Shown: piece after piece, positions 11,522 through 23,622 of the stretch
Layout of the letters: every line of letters starts with the position of its first letter
How positions within the stretch are numbered: position 1 is the first letter of the stretch
Assembly: GCF_910594005.1 (NCBI RefSeq)
Contig: NC_057828.1
Location: 5,902,235 to 5,966,234, forward strand
Length of the DNA: 64,000 nt
Reading direction: 5' to 3'
Source of the DNA: Cervus elaphus
Lineage: Eukaryota; Chordata; Mammalia; Artiodactyla; Cervidae
Made by a program: the position numbers and the translations under genes
Notes under the pieces: generated by a model
What the model saw: only the letters and a program-made list of their open reading frames with translations
Told to the model about the DNA's origin: nothing
Databases searched by the model: none

Positions 11522-12359
11522 ATCCCAATGAAGGACTTTTCTTCTGTAATTCAATATTATTCTAAAAGTATTGCCATCTCTCGGGTAGTACTGGGTTATA
11601 TCCCCCAGGCCAATCAGGCTGTGACTTTTCAGCAGACTGTCCTGGGGAAGGGAGATCTGTTCAAAGGTGAGTATCTAGAAAACGTGGCAATCAGAAGTGA
11701 AGAAAACAAGAACTCCCATGTAAATTCCTGAAGGTACAAAAACATGCCTAGCCTCCCCACAGTCAAGCCAAGCAGAAACAAAATAAAGGACACCACCGCA
11801 AGCTGAAAGTGCCTCCATCACTGCAGGCGTAGGAAAGTGGTAGGCAAGCATGTGCCGGCCTCCATTCTGTACACCTAGAAGCAGATGGGAGCAGCCCCCT
11901 GGAGCCAATGCCAAACCCACCAAAGAGCAGTCCTGGATATCCACCTGGCCTTGGCTACTGAGCAGGGAACAGGTAACTCCCGCCCAAAGCCTCAGACCAA
12001 CAGTTCTCGAGGCCCTTTTCCTCCTTCCACGCCAGTTGCATACACAGTTCTGTAATCAGGCACCAGGAGTTCCCATGCCCCATGTCTGATCTCATTGAGA
12101 GTGACCGCCCCGTCGCATAGGAGTGCAACAGAAAACTGAATGTTGAACAAAGAGTTAAGTGAGATAAAACCCTAATGAGAAAAACTAACACAAACACCCA
12201 GCAAATATCTGTACATCAGCCTCTTATATCTCACTTGCAATTACCTAAATTGCCCTATTCATTTTATTATTCCTCCATGGAGACCATGAAGAATCAATTC
12301 ATTTATTTGTGTTCAAAAATAAATTTTAGTTCTCCTTTAAGGAACAGCCCCCAGTGATG
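11522..12359. other. Intergenic, unique sequence
   Basis: More than 800 bp with no recognised repeat and no coding family. Scattered short frames on both strands are uninformative. A possible non-coding conserved element cannot be judged without alignment. Confidence 0.4.
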
Positions 12360-12547
12360 AGTGAAAGTTAAAGTCGTGTCCGACTCTTTGCGACCCCATA
12401 GACTTTACAGTCCGTGGAATTCTCCAGGCCAGAATACTGGAGTGGGTAGCCCTTCCCTTCTCCAGGGGATCTTCCCATCCCAGGGATCAAACCCAGGTCT
12501 CCTGGATTGCCGGCGGATTCTTTACCAACTGAGCTGTCAGGGAAGCT
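12360..12547 (-). repeat. Bov-tA SINE
   Basis: Body CCGACTCTTTGCGACCCCAT and right end TTTACCAACTGAGCTGTCAG with GGGAAGC. Confidence 0.92.
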
Positions 12548-12851
12548 ATCAGGGAGCTATCAGTGATGAGTAGTTACCACAAAAAGGTGAAGTCACAGTG
12601 GGCCAGGCAGGCCTAGCATGGGCAGGGCAGTGTGGTTTGCCAGCTTGTTTATATACTAAGGAAATGACCTCCAAGCAACAGCCATCAGATTAGCAAAAAC
12701 AGAACTCTGTCAGGCACTCTAAGATGGCAAGTCACGCCATCTGGTGGAATCAACTGAGCATCTCTAGAAACTCAAAGCCAGTTGTTTTCTAAAAACGAGG
12801 AGTAGAAATGAAACCTCCGGTGTGGTGGGGAAAATACTTTTAATACTTCAG

Positions 12852-13073
12852 TACAGGTGGTGCTAGTGGTTAAGAACCTGCCTATCAATGCAGGAAACTT
12901 AAGACACGCAGATTCAATCCCTGGGTGGGGAAGATCCCCTGGAGGAGGGCATGGCAACCCACTCCAGTATTCTTTCCTGGAGAATCCTATGGACAGAGGA
13001 GCCTGGCGGGCTATAGACCATAGCATCACAAAGAGTCAGACACGACTGAAGCGACTTAGCACGCACGCACAAT
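12852..13073 (+). repeat. Bov-tA SINE
   Basis: Starts in the tRNA head (GGTGGTGCTAGTGGTTAAG), body as other copies, ends GAAGCGACTTAGCACGCACG. Confidence 0.92.
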
Positions 13074-13394
13074 ACTTTAGTACTCTTTAATCCCAGAAAA
13101 GAAAGGTCTCAGCTGATTTGCTCACATGTTAACTTCATAAATTAACATGTACCTTGTGAATGACACTCAAATTAATTGATGAGTTATCTCTAGCACAAAT
13201 TTCAATTACAATTGAAATTGGTAATTACATTCTAAAAATTTAGAGCTCTGCTACAGCTTCTCTCTAAGGACCTTTCAGTTCTGTGATTCTGTATCATCTA
13301 TGGCTAAGGCACACTGAATTCTAATCAGACATGGCTGTGTTGATGAAGTCTCAGTAAAGACTGTATCGGAACTGACTTAAAGAAAGTTATCAAC

Positions 13395-13625
13395 TCATTC
13401 AAGCATCTGTTGACTATCATGTGCCAGGTGCAGTCCTAGGCTATGTGCTCATAGGATAAACAAGACACAGAAAAAGACCCCTACTCTTACAGAGTTTATA
13501 GTGTGAAAGTAGACAAGAAATAAGTAAAAATGTTAAGATGAGGGCAGCGAAAACAATTTTAAAAGGTTAAAGATAGTGGGAAGGGAAGGGTTGGAGGATA
13601 GGGTTGTCAGAGGTCTCTTGGAGAT
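13395..13625 (-). repeat. L2 3' end fragment
   Basis: Reverse L2: ATCTGTTGACTATCATGTGCC, AAAGACCCCTACTCTTACAG and AGTAGACAAGAAATAAG in the expected order. Confidence 0.6.
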
Positions 13626-13693
13626 GATATGTGAGATCCAAAGAGGAAACAAATCTTCTCATGATGAAATTTGTTTTTAAAAACAACCGTTCC

Positions 13694-13720
13694 AAAATAA
13701 ATAAATAAATAAAAATAAAA
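13694..13720 (+). repeat. Short (AAAT)n tract
   Basis: About six AAAT units, possibly the relic of a retroposon tail. Confidence 0.8.
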
Positions 13721-13725
13721 ACAAC

Positions 13726-14570
13726 CATCCCACAACATATATCCAGATCAACTTTTTGAAAAACTCTTTTGGGACTCCTCTCTGGTTTCTGCCTTCAAAG
13801 CCAATGCATGAGCCCCATTAGGAAAAACAGGCTTGCCTCAAAGCAGTATAATCCAGTTTTACTACCACCTCTTTCTTTGACCTTGAACATTTTGGGGATA
13901 TTTCTAAAAGTTAATCCAGTGTATATATTAACCTAACATTTTGGTGGGGTAATTTGCAGTGCCAGCTTGATGGATAGTATTGCTAATGAACACACCTCTG
14001 ACAATTGTGCTGTTCTTTTGCTGTGAAGGTCCTCATTCCTCTTCTAGGTAAGATCTATAAACAGTAGTAAAAATAAAATGTTCAGCAAAGGCAGAAGGAA
14101 ACTAGAAGAAAAGGATAGCATGGAGACAAAGGGAGGGGTAATGGAATAAAAGAACAAAACCTGAAAAATCGTTCTGAAGTGTTTTCTCTTAATAGTTCAG
14201 CTTTCTAGATCTGTTTCCATTAGATCTCTAGGGTATCCTCTTTCTGGGTCAAGCAACCTAATTTCCATGTCTGATTTCCCCTATCTTTCCCTAATGAGCT
14301 TGAGTCTGTCAATGGGAAAACACTGATGTGACTCAAATTGTTACACAGTAATAACATAACCCCAAACTCCACCATGTGTTCTCTATTCCACATATAAAAT
14401 AATCTAACTTCCCTGATCTCAAACCTGTCACTAATATGTATTAACTGAATGCAGTATAGGTCGTCTGTGAACCCTCAAAGTGAGCAGGGTTAGATCTATT
14501 CATCCTACTTACTACACTAGGGTTGCAGAGCTTGGTATCATGCTGCCTTTGTATTTTAAAATCATGTGCC
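13726..14570. other. Intergenic, nothing recognised
   Basis: AT-rich sequence without a recognised repeat, gene or regulatory cluster. Confidence 0.4.
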
Positions 14571-14757
14571 ACATGCTGAGTCATGTCCAACTCTTTGTGA
14601 CCCGACCTGCCAGGCTCCTCTGTCCGAGGCACGTCCCAGGCAAGAACACTGGAGTGGGTTGCTGTTTCTCCCTCCAGGGCATCTTCCCGATCCAGAGATC
14701 AAACCTGCATCTCCTGGGTCTCCTGCATTGCAGGTGGATTGTTTACCCACTGACCAT
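14571..14757 (-). repeat. Bov-tA SINE
   Basis: Reverse Bov-tA with a small deletion in the body (TGACCCGACCTGCC) and right end TTTACCCACTGACC. Confidence 0.88.
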
Positions 14758-16049
14758 TTTGACCAGTGAAAAACTTGGTCTCAATGGAGCAAATCCAAGG
14801 AGAAAAAGACTGGTATTTTATATTGACCAAAGCATTCAACCAAGTCCATAAAAATCCTAATTTCCAATATAGGAACATTCCAAATAGCCAATATTTGTGT
14901 CATGATCAGTTAAGAGTATCAAAACCTCTTCAAACACATAAAGAAATTAGGTCTCTTAGCTCCAGAAAAATGGTGGGCAACATACATTTTTAGAATGACT
15001 AGGATGTCTTTGTACATCTCTGTGTTAGATACTTTTATAAATGAGAAAAAAAATTCATTTTTAAAAGGTCCATAAAGCAGGGTCCACAGGAAGTCTCCAG
15101 ATGAGGCAACAAACGTCCAGCTCTGGGTGTAACTCAGAGATCCTGAGGTCAGCGACTAAATACCGCTTTACACTTCCTGTTGAACAACAGACATCGCCAC
15201 CTCCATAGGGATGCCAGGACAGTCATGACAAACCTGGCATGATGTGAACATGACTATTTTCATACATCTTCCTGGGGGAGAGACAGCCAAAAATGCTTAA
15301 ATTAACCCTAAAATGGTAATAAAAGTAGGCTGTCAATTCAATTTGTACTAAACAGATTTATCTGCAACTGTTATTTCTTTCCTTCCAATTAAGAATACAC
15401 CTTTAATAATTTTTCATTAGCTAGCAAGATTCAAATGCCTAAATTAAGAATGGTATAATTAAGAATTAATTCCATTAATAGGCTTGCTATAGTCCAAATG
15501 TCTTTTTTTTTCTTCAGGATAAGAAGTTTGTTTTTTCAGATGTTACCATCACATTTATTCAATATTGTAAATGGGAGAACATCATGATTGACAATATCAG
15601 TTATCATTAATCATAATGCACAAAATAAAGCAGCAGACTTCCCTGCTACTTAGGAGAAACACTATGCTAATCCCAGCATATTAATTTACTGCTTCTGTGA
15701 ATACTATTTTATTATTTTCTTTGCAGCATTAGTCCATAGCTGGGGCGAGCTTTAGAAATCAAATCCCCAGTCTCTAAGAAGGGCATTTCATACTCTAAGA
15801 ACCAACTTCTCTAATACCGAAATGTAGTTTGCAATATTTACCCCCTTAACCATTTCCTCCTCTTCAGTTAGCTGAAGAGCAATTACCATGTCACATAACC
15901 TTTTTAACCAGATTAATCTGTGCAGCACCTTTTAAGTTTATAATGCTTCTACAAAAACACCTGACTTAATTCTGAAACTCCTGCTCAGTAATTCCAGAAA
16001 CAATGTAAAAGACAATATAAAGTTGAACCAAAATATCACATAACATTTA
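14758..16049. other. Downstream flank of PPP1R15B, nothing recognised
   Basis: AT-rich, no gene. The absence of ruminant SINEs over about 1.3 kb is unusual for this window but the sequence shows no other signal. Confidence 0.4.
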
Positions 16050-16064
16050 ATAATTGCAAATATA

Positions 16065-16070
16065 TTTATT
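16065..16070 (-). terminator. Poly(A) signal AATAAA, likely for PPP1R15B
   Basis: On the minus strand the hexamer AATAAA lies about 2.57 kb after the PPP1R15B stop, in an AT-rich context, at the distance expected from the known 3'UTR length. Other, earlier sites could also be used. Confidence 0.5.
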
Positions 16071-16625
16071 ATAATTTACAGGTTAACAGTTATATATACA
16101 ATATAATTTTATAAAGTCCCAACAAAAGCTGGTTACATTTAAATCACTGGATCTGAAGAAGCCAACTTAGAAGTCTTCTAGTCCCCTAACTTCACCTTCC
16201 CTAAATTATAAAAAAATAAAATCTGATAGTTTTGATTTCAAGTTAAAGATGAGGAGATGGTGTTATCACATTTCAACACTTAAAGGAAATGTTACTTGTC
16301 TGCACAAAGCCTTTCATATGCTACATTGATACATAAAGCACCATTGCAAGACTTAAAGTGTGTAAAATGTTCAACTAAAACTTCCAAGGATTTTAAGACT
16401 GAAGTTTTAACTTTGTTCTAATAATTAGGATCTGGACAAACTGGTAAGAATTGTTTTCCCCTTTTCCAACTTTAAAACAGTCCCTTTTGTCCTTCTCATC
16501 ACTGTCTGATCACTTCTTTTAAAGGAGGGTAGTAAATGGAAGAATTCTTCACCAAGCTTTTACATATTTAGTAGTGAGGTTGGAATCTCAAGAGAACAAT
16601 TCTCCAAAATCCAGTAAATGTAAAG

Positions 16626-16832
16626 TGGCAATCGCTTAGTCGTGTCCAACTCTTTGAGACTCCATGGACTGACTGTAGCCTGCCAAGGTCATCTGTCCAT
16701 GGACTTTTCCAGGCAAGAATACTGGAGTGGGTTACCATTCCATTCTCCAGGGGATCTTCCTGACCCAGGATCAAACCCAGGTCTCCTGCATTGCAGGTGG
16801 ATTCTTTACCATCTGAGCTACCAGGGAAGCCT
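16626..16832 (-). repeat. Bov-tA SINE in PPP1R15B 3'UTR
   Basis: Element flanked by an exact 13-bp target-site duplication AGTAAATGTAAAG at 16613-16625 and 16833-16845. It has the same orientation as the gene, so it is transcribed in sense within the 3'UTR. Confidence 0.97.
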
Positions 16833-18635
16833 AGTAAATGTAAAGATTTCCCATTATTTTCATATATGCAGACGTGCAAGATTTAAAACCCCAAAACACA
16901 ACCTAAGTCTCTGAAATAAAATAGTATACTTCAGTCTGGTTTTAAAAGAATGCCTGTACATTTTCAGTTTTCTTTTCAAGGCAAGTAATACCTTCTTTCC
17001 AACTGACACAGCTGATGCTTGAAACAGCGTTTCCATGGTGTTCCACCAGACTCTATAAATGCATTCCCCATGATTACCTAACATAGAGGGGCACAAACAC
17101 ACTGAAAAAGAGCTCTGCAAAAATCTGACCAACTTTTACGCTGCTGTCCTCTCAGAGCAAACCAAACAGAAATAAAACAATGACCAGGTAGATTATAAAC
17201 TGAGGTAGTAATCCTGCAAGCACTTCTGACGAAAAACTTGTCCTCGTTCTGAAACAAGTTCAAAATTAAGACGTCATCTATTCTGCTCGTGCGTTCTATT
17301 ACTTGTAATAGGGGGCATGTGATGTAAAAACAGACCAGTAAGTTGTTGGTTAATATTCCCTCAACCTAAAATATGCACATCATGTAGTGCTAACTAAACC
17401 AAACACAGTCAGTCACTGCAGAAACTTCAATTCAAAAGTGAGCTTCAGGATAAAGATATTAAAACTTTCAGTCTGTTAAATCTATAGATCTTTCCTGAAA
17501 CTATAGGCCTTGCCATTACTTCTCTATTTAAAAAGGACACAATAAACTTGGATGTTGACTGAAGTCTACATTTTACATTTCAAACTGGAAAATTCAGAAC
17601 TGCCCATTTCCAAGTTTACAGTGTCACCCTGACAAGTTATAAAAGTGACGGTGCTGAGGCATGTTATTAATAACACTGGTTTTGAGAGCATATACAACAA
17701 AACCAAATTGCTCTGATATGTCTCCTATTCTTCCTAAGAAAATTCTAAGCTTTTAAATTTAAAAGCAACTATGACACAATTATTACTTTCTGGAGTCTTT
17801 TAACAACAATTTCCACCTGTTGAAGACACAAAGAACCACTCAAGTGGGAATTACAATAACATACACAGAACCCTCTCCAAAAAAGAGTTTACAGAGAACT
17901 TAAATATATTGGATGTTAAAATTTGGCAGAAATATGCAGCTTCCCCAAAGTAGCAGAAAGTGCTGCACATACAGGTTTTGTGGCAGTCCTTGGAAACATT
18001 TCCTAGATAGAGCTTAACCTAGAAATAAAAACCAACCACACATTTTCAACCAGTCATTTTTAGGAAAAAAAAAAAAAAATGACACACGATAATGTACTTT
18101 AAGTTGGTCATATATACAAAATTATTTTTCTTAACATTGAAGTAGAAGGGTCAAATTACTGAAATAAAAAAAATATATAGAAAACGTAACAGCCCCATAA
18201 TTTCAGAATGTTGGGGGGGTGGGGAGAGCCCACCAGAGTTTTTAGACAGGTGCACATAATTTAAATTAGAATGGGAAATGGGCTTTGAACCCTATAAATA
18301 GTTTCCCAAGAAAATAAGTTTCCAAAATGCAAAATTACACCTTAAAAGGTCCCCTTTTCACTTCAGCAAGCAAACAAAATTCTAGAACAGATCCAACTAA
18401 ACAAACAAGGGAGGATTAGAAATCACACCATCTCATCCTTCATTTTCAGGGCCTGGCTTCAAACGTGGACATTTTTGAGTGGGCTATGTTGCAAAACAAT
18501 ATTAAACTAGGTCACTGGATCCAAGCTGCACATCCTCTAAGAAAAAGTTGAAGGACAGCTGCCAATTTTTGTTTTTAAAAGTAACCTCTCAAGTAAGAGG
18601 TAGTGTATGCTAGGGCCAGAGGCTGTCAAATCATC

Positions 18636-18857
18636 TTAATGTTGCTCAAAAACATTAAGTCCTTTGAAACATGTTTGCTGGAGTCTATTAAACATCTTTT
18701 CTCTGTGCTCAAATGTCAAGCAGTATCCAATAGCTTCTTCTGTTTCTTGAATTCGTTTCTGGAACCTGCATCCATCCCGTGCAAATTCTTCCCATGGTCC
18801 TTTTCGATCCTCATCACCACTTATATAATACTCAGTAACTTCTTCAAGGAAGGTGAC
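18636..18857 (-). CDS. PPP1R15B: PPP1R15B coding exon 2 (PP1-binding C terminus)
   Basis: 73 codons plus TAA. The exon starts VTFLEEV and, with the AAG lysine that ends exon 1, forms the RVxF-class PP1 docking motif KVTF. It continues with GPWEEFARDG, the conserved tryptophan/ARD segment that in PPP1R15 proteins contacts actin and eIF2alpha in the holophosphatase, then CLTFEHREKMFNRLQ and a short tail ending FEQH. The acceptor is TAG at 18860-18858. Phase is 0, so the join to exon 1 is exact. Homology to human and mouse CReP is near-complete over this block. The stop is followed directly by the 3'UTR in the same exon. Confidence 0.95.
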   Translation of the reverse strand, partial: VTFLEEVTEYYISGDEDRKGPWEEFARDGCRFQKRIQETEEAIGYCLTFEHREKMFNRLQQTCFKGLNVFEQH

Positions 18858-19331
18858 CTATAAAGATAAAAGAGTAATTTTAATCTCAAATACAAGAGAA
18901 GTAAAGAAAGAAACAAACTTGTACACTCCTCCAAAATGACAAATGTTTCTGAAGTATTTCAGAAATATATTCCTGAATGCTATTATTACAGCACAAAAGT
19001 TCACTTCTATTCTTCCTTTTTCAAAAAAGTCACTTTCCAGTATTTTTCAATTCTTGAATCATAAACATGTAGTAGTATTCTTATATTACTTGTTTATATT
19101 AATTACTTTTATAATCAGAACACAGAAGAAAAAGTTACTTAGTAATCAAACTGCAACAAAACATATCTTTAAGGTTATGTTACTATAAGAGATGTTGTAG
19201 TTAAGATAAAAACCCTCTTTGTATTCTTCATTATGCTATCACCATATATACATGCAACTGTGAATACTGCAATATACATGATCACATGCAAGAGTGACAG
19301 TTCCTTTTAATCTCTACTCAATTTCTAATAT

Positions 19332-19603
19332 GGAGAAGGCAATGGCACCCCACTCCAGTACTCTTGCCTGGAGAATCCCCTGGACGGAGGAGCCTGGTGG
19401 GCTGCAGTCCATGGGGTCGCTGAGAGTTGGACACGACTGAGCGACTTCACTTTCACTTTTCACTTTCATGCATTGGAGAAGGACATGGCAATCCACTCCA
19501 ATATTCCTGCCTGGAGAATCCAAGGGACGGGGGAGCCTGGTGGGCTGCCGTCTATGGGGTCGCACAGAGTCGGACACGACTGAAGTGACTTAGCAGCAGC
19601 AGC
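19332..19603 (+). repeat. Bov-A2 SINE (dimer) in PPP1R15B intron
   Basis: Two Bov-A monomers ending in (AGC)n. Exact 12-bp duplication AATTTCTAATAT at 19320-19331 and 19604-19615. Confidence 0.96.
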
Positions 19604-19827
19604 AATTTCTAATATAGAAATTTCTTTTTAAGATATCAAACACCAAATGTCAAAACTTGTTTTAAAGTACATTCAATACTTACATCAGCTAATTCCACTG
19701 TGGCCTGCTACTTTCATTCCCTTTACATCAGGCCAAGGAATACCCCCGAGGACAATTAGTAGATATGTAACACCTTACTAAATATTGCATTCTAGCATTA
19801 CTCATTCATTGTATCACCAAGATAAAT

Positions 19828-20045
19828 AACATTTATACAGTGGTTACCATATGCCCGGTTCTTTTCAAAGTACTTAACAATTTTCATCTCACTTAATCTC
19901 ACTTAATAATACATACCCTATAAGGTATGTATTATCATCTTCATTGTATAGATAAGGAAACCAAGGTAAGCTGACTCATTCAAATCACACAGCTTCCACG
20001 GGTGCAATCAGGATTCCAACTCTGAGCCCAGCTCCACAATCTGCA
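19828..20045 (-). repeat. MIR SINE
   Basis: Reverse MIR: CATATGCCCGGTTCTTTTC, TTTTCATCTCACTTAATC, GATAAGGAAACCAAGG, AATCACACAGCTTCC. Confidence 0.75.
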
Positions 20046-21724
20046 CCATGTTTGCCATTTAATAAAGCATTCCCAGATCTGAAAGCCTCATTCTAAGAAT
20101 TAGGCACTGTCCATTATTCCCATATATCTAAAGAATGGGATGTAGTCAAAGGTTGTAAATAACTTTACCATATTCCAGACATAATCTTTTATAAATGTTG
20201 CTTCTAGTGCATAGTAATGGTAACATCTACTTGACTCATCTCATTTTTCACTCAGTGAGCAAGCTAAAAAGAGACATGAGGCTGAGCTGAGATCCCTAAA
20301 CAAGAGTTATCATTTAAATGAAAAGCAACTATGAGTTTTATCTACTCACCTCATTTAAACTGTGCAATAATTCATACAATAGCCATTATTACTATTATTA
20401 CTATAAGTCAGTCAGTCAAAGCCATGAAAGGTCAAGTTACTTCCCAGCTTTGGCTATCTTCCTAAATCTGTTGGCTCTAACCACTCAGGAGTAGAGAACA
20501 CAGGTCTCCAAATGCCAAGTGCTCATTCCATCGCCTCACTTTGTTTCTTATCTATTCACTAAACAGGCTGTTTTGTCAGGGACCCTTTAAAAATATAGAG
20601 GAAAATGTTTAAGACAGCATTAACAAAAGTGTGAACTAAAATCTAATTTTTAATATGCCTTATTTTGCTTCTACAGCTAAGATGTAAGAATACCACCATT
20701 TAGGGACATTTTCTACCCTAGGGAGAATTTCAAAGTATTAAGCTGGTCATTTGGAGCCAATGGATTACAGTTCTTTCCACTTGAAACTCTGATGCAGAAT
20801 TTGAGGTCAATAATTCACCCATGCCTTTCTCTTTCCAAATAAAAGTAAAGGTAACTAAAGAAACTTTTGCTCCACAATAAAAGATAACCTGTCTGTTTGC
20901 AGGGATTTCTCTTCAATTAATAATAACCTTAGCTGAATTAAAAAAAAAAAAGGCAATTCAAAAGATTCCCCAAATAAGGTTACCTTTATAATGTGTTGAA
21001 AGAGTAAAATAAATGCTCCATGAAGTTTTAAGACTAGCCTGGGAATAGCAAACTACTCCTCAAGAAAACCAAGTAAGTGACCATCATAGTCACAAATGAT
21101 TAACCTATAGTGGGCCAATGATAACTTGGACTGCTATCTTAAGAAAGGGTAATACTATTTTCAGTATTATTTTTGTCAATCAAAATTCCAAATGTCCAGA
21201 TGTTTTTAATACTGAAACTAATATTTTCTTTCATGGCAAACAACCAGACAAATATGACTTGCTACTTGGTACCATTATCCTTTTGGGTTCTAACAGACAG
21301 GAATGAAAACAGTTATCCTGAAACTAGAGCAGTAACTGTCTGCAAATGACATACCACATTTAATACCACAAAACTCTACTGCTACAATAGGACCTTCTCT
21401 ATCTCTAGAATTAAATCATGTATACACAAAGTTTAATTTTTCTGTTCCTTAAAAAAAGTGAAAAGCTGAAACTTGAAGGAAAACAGCCCAGAGCTGCCAA
21501 CCCAAAAGAAAACAGCACCCTCAAGCTAACATCTATACAGTGGCACCTTCAATTCAGATAGGAACAACACTCTACATGAGGGAAAAGGAGAAGTGGTCAT
21601 TTTTCAACCTAAGTATAAGAGCTTGGAATCTTTCCTTAAAAATATGCACAATTATGGCTCCAGGAAACTCATGCTTTTCCACATCAGAACAGAAAGTACG
21701 AATCATCAGGCATGTTAAACAAAC

Positions 21725-23602
21725 CTTTTTTCTCCGGATATGTGTGTGTCTTTCTCCAGAAAGAAACACATCCTGTACCAAGTCTGGACATTTACTTTCT
21801 TGGCTCCCTAACAGCTGCCCCTTACAGGAAAGTAAGGTGTGACACTCAGAAATGGGCTCAGATGGCCTCTCTGAGTCAAGACAGCTTTTCCAATTTTTCC
21901 CTGCTGTTTGAAAAGGAGCCTTAAAATTTAGAAGGTTGTAGGGGTCGTCAGAATTACAAAACGAATTCCACAGTTTGAGACTCTCTGCTTCATCTGCACT
22001 AGATTCCCAGTCATCATCATCTCCAGAATTATGATCAGGAGACTCTGGAAGGCTTCCAGTCTGGGGAGAATTCCCTAGGTCAGATTTGTCAGACAAATCC
22101 TTCTCTGAATCAGAAGGGTTTCCGGGAAGAATTTTGGCAGCAGTCCGAATTGTTGCTGTGAAGTTTTGGGGATTATAAGGATCCACACTATAGAAAGAGT
22201 TCCAAAGGTGGAGCCCTTCTGAGTCTTGTTCAAGGTCTGATTCTGAGAATGAGCTATCACTATCAAAACCGTCATCCTCAACGTCTTCGCCCCAATCCTC
22301 ATCTTCCGAATCAGAACTTGTTTCCAGGTCACTGGCTGCACCCCCCAAAATGTAATCTATCAACTTGTTACTACAGGCTGGTCTGGTAGAAATGGGAAGG
22401 TCATCGTCTATGTCTGAAGAGTCAACTACACTTATTTGGTCCTCTCCAAGCTCCTGTCCAGTCTCACAAGATGGAATGCCTCCCGAGAGGCCCTGTCTTT
22501 CCAATCCAAAAGGAACTTCTCTAATCAACAATTCTGTTTTCTCCTCAGTGGGTTCCTGGGCGGTTCCGGGAACAGCTCCAGCAGCAGGAACACACTGAGT
22601 CGAACTATCTCCGAAATGCTTCGGCTCCATCCGGAGCAGACTGTGCTCCTCCTCTAGGCTGTGGTAGCCATGATCTTGGTCAGGAGTGGGTAAAGCCTGA
22701 CCCTTGCTGGCCTGCTGAAGGAATTCCAACCGCTTCATGCGGAGATGGTGGATTTCGGGCAGGCCTTCTCTAGAGAGAGGCGGACATCCCTGCCACGAGG
22801 CGGGAGCCATCTCTGCGTTGAGCGGTTGGGGATAAGACGGGGCCTCATCCAGGTAGCCGCTCTCTGGGCTCAGCGCCTGGAAATCGACCAGTTCGCAGCT
22901 TCCAACACTGCTCTGATAGCTCAGCTCAACCCGGGGCAGGCAGTCCAGATAGGAAGGGTTCAGCAAATAGGAGACGACACTGACATTGCTTAAGCGCTGA
23001 ACGTTGAGCGGTCCACAGGGTGAAGTGCCAAGCTCCGGGTCGGAAAACAGACTCGCTTGGACACTCCGGGGCAGCAGCTCCACTCCCCACAGTGGCTGCT
23101 CCAGAAGAAAAGCATGCGCTGCGGGGTCCGAAGCTCCTCCCTTGGCTTTAAGTTCTAATTCCAGATCTGGGGGCGAGCACTGCCAGTGGAGACCCCCTTC
23201 TAGCCAGTCAAGGGGACCGGCGGCCGAGTCGGCCGAGGGGTCGAGCCGCATTGAGCTCAGAGCTTTGGGCGCCGAGGGGGCGGCGGGCTCCTCCCGGGCT
23301 CTCAGGAGGCCGTAGCCTCCAGCAAAGTCTAGCCATCTGGTGGGGATCATCCCACCGAAAAGCTGGCTCCAGACCAGCAGCTTCTGAAGCAAGCCCGGGA
23401 GCGGCGCGAGGAGCTGGGAAAGCAGCTGCATCCAGGAGCTACTCCGGGCCTCGGGCGGGGGGCTGGGAGCCAGCCTTGGGTCGGGTTCCGGGGCTAGCGG
23501 TGCGAGGAACCTCGATGTGCCTGGTCGCGAGAGCCGAGGGAAGAAGGAGGGCAGCCGGAAGCGGGGGTTCGGTTCCCGCGAGCCGTCCGCCGCCGGCTCC
23601 AT
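21725..23602 (-). CDS. PPP1R15B: PPP1R15B coding exon 1 (CReP residues 1-626)
   Basis: Encodes nearly all of CReP, the eIF2alpha phosphatase targeting subunit. Visible in order: a basic, Pro-rich N terminus; a hydrophobic/amphipathic stretch at about residues 57-84 (MQLLSQLL, LPGLLQKLLVW) matching the membrane-association region; a long acidic Ser/Glu-rich disordered middle; and two copies of an LWNSF...DPYN..NF motif at about 466-481 and 544-560, regarded in the family as eIF2alpha-binding repeats. The second copy reads DPYNLLNF where the first has DPYNPQNF. The exon ends RRKK. The start chosen is 23602 because its context is strong (G at -3, G at +4) and it matches the family N terminus. 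An in-frame ATG at 23626 in weak context (T at -3) would add eight residues. Without splicing the frame continues 58 codons, to 21552 just before its stop, replacing the C-terminal PP1-binding domain. Confidence 0.96.
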
Positions 23603-23622
23603 CTCCTGTTGTCTGCAGTCTC

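Larger units (their letters stand above)
16050..18635 (-). other. PPP1R15B: PPP1R15B 3'UTR (inferred)
   Basis: AT-rich sequence from the stop codon to a canonical AATAAA (16065-16070), about 2.6 kb, similar to the long 3'UTR of the human gene. It contains one Bov-tA SINE at 16626-16832. Open frames here are short and show no family resemblance. The exact cleavage site is inferred from the signal only. Confidence 0.65.
18858..21724 (-). other. PPP1R15B: PPP1R15B intron 1
   Basis: 2.87 kb, phase 0, separating the K and VTF of the PP1-docking motif. It contains a Bov-A2 (19332-19603) and a MIR (about 19828-20045); another MIR-like stretch lies near 20340-20470. The rest is AT-rich with no recognised element. 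Confidence 0.9.

Noticed and set aside
1..16049. Search for a third gene (for example the next neighbour known in human)
   Set aside because: No exon with family resemblance and flanking splice sites was found on either strand. What is visible is repeats and unassigned DNA.
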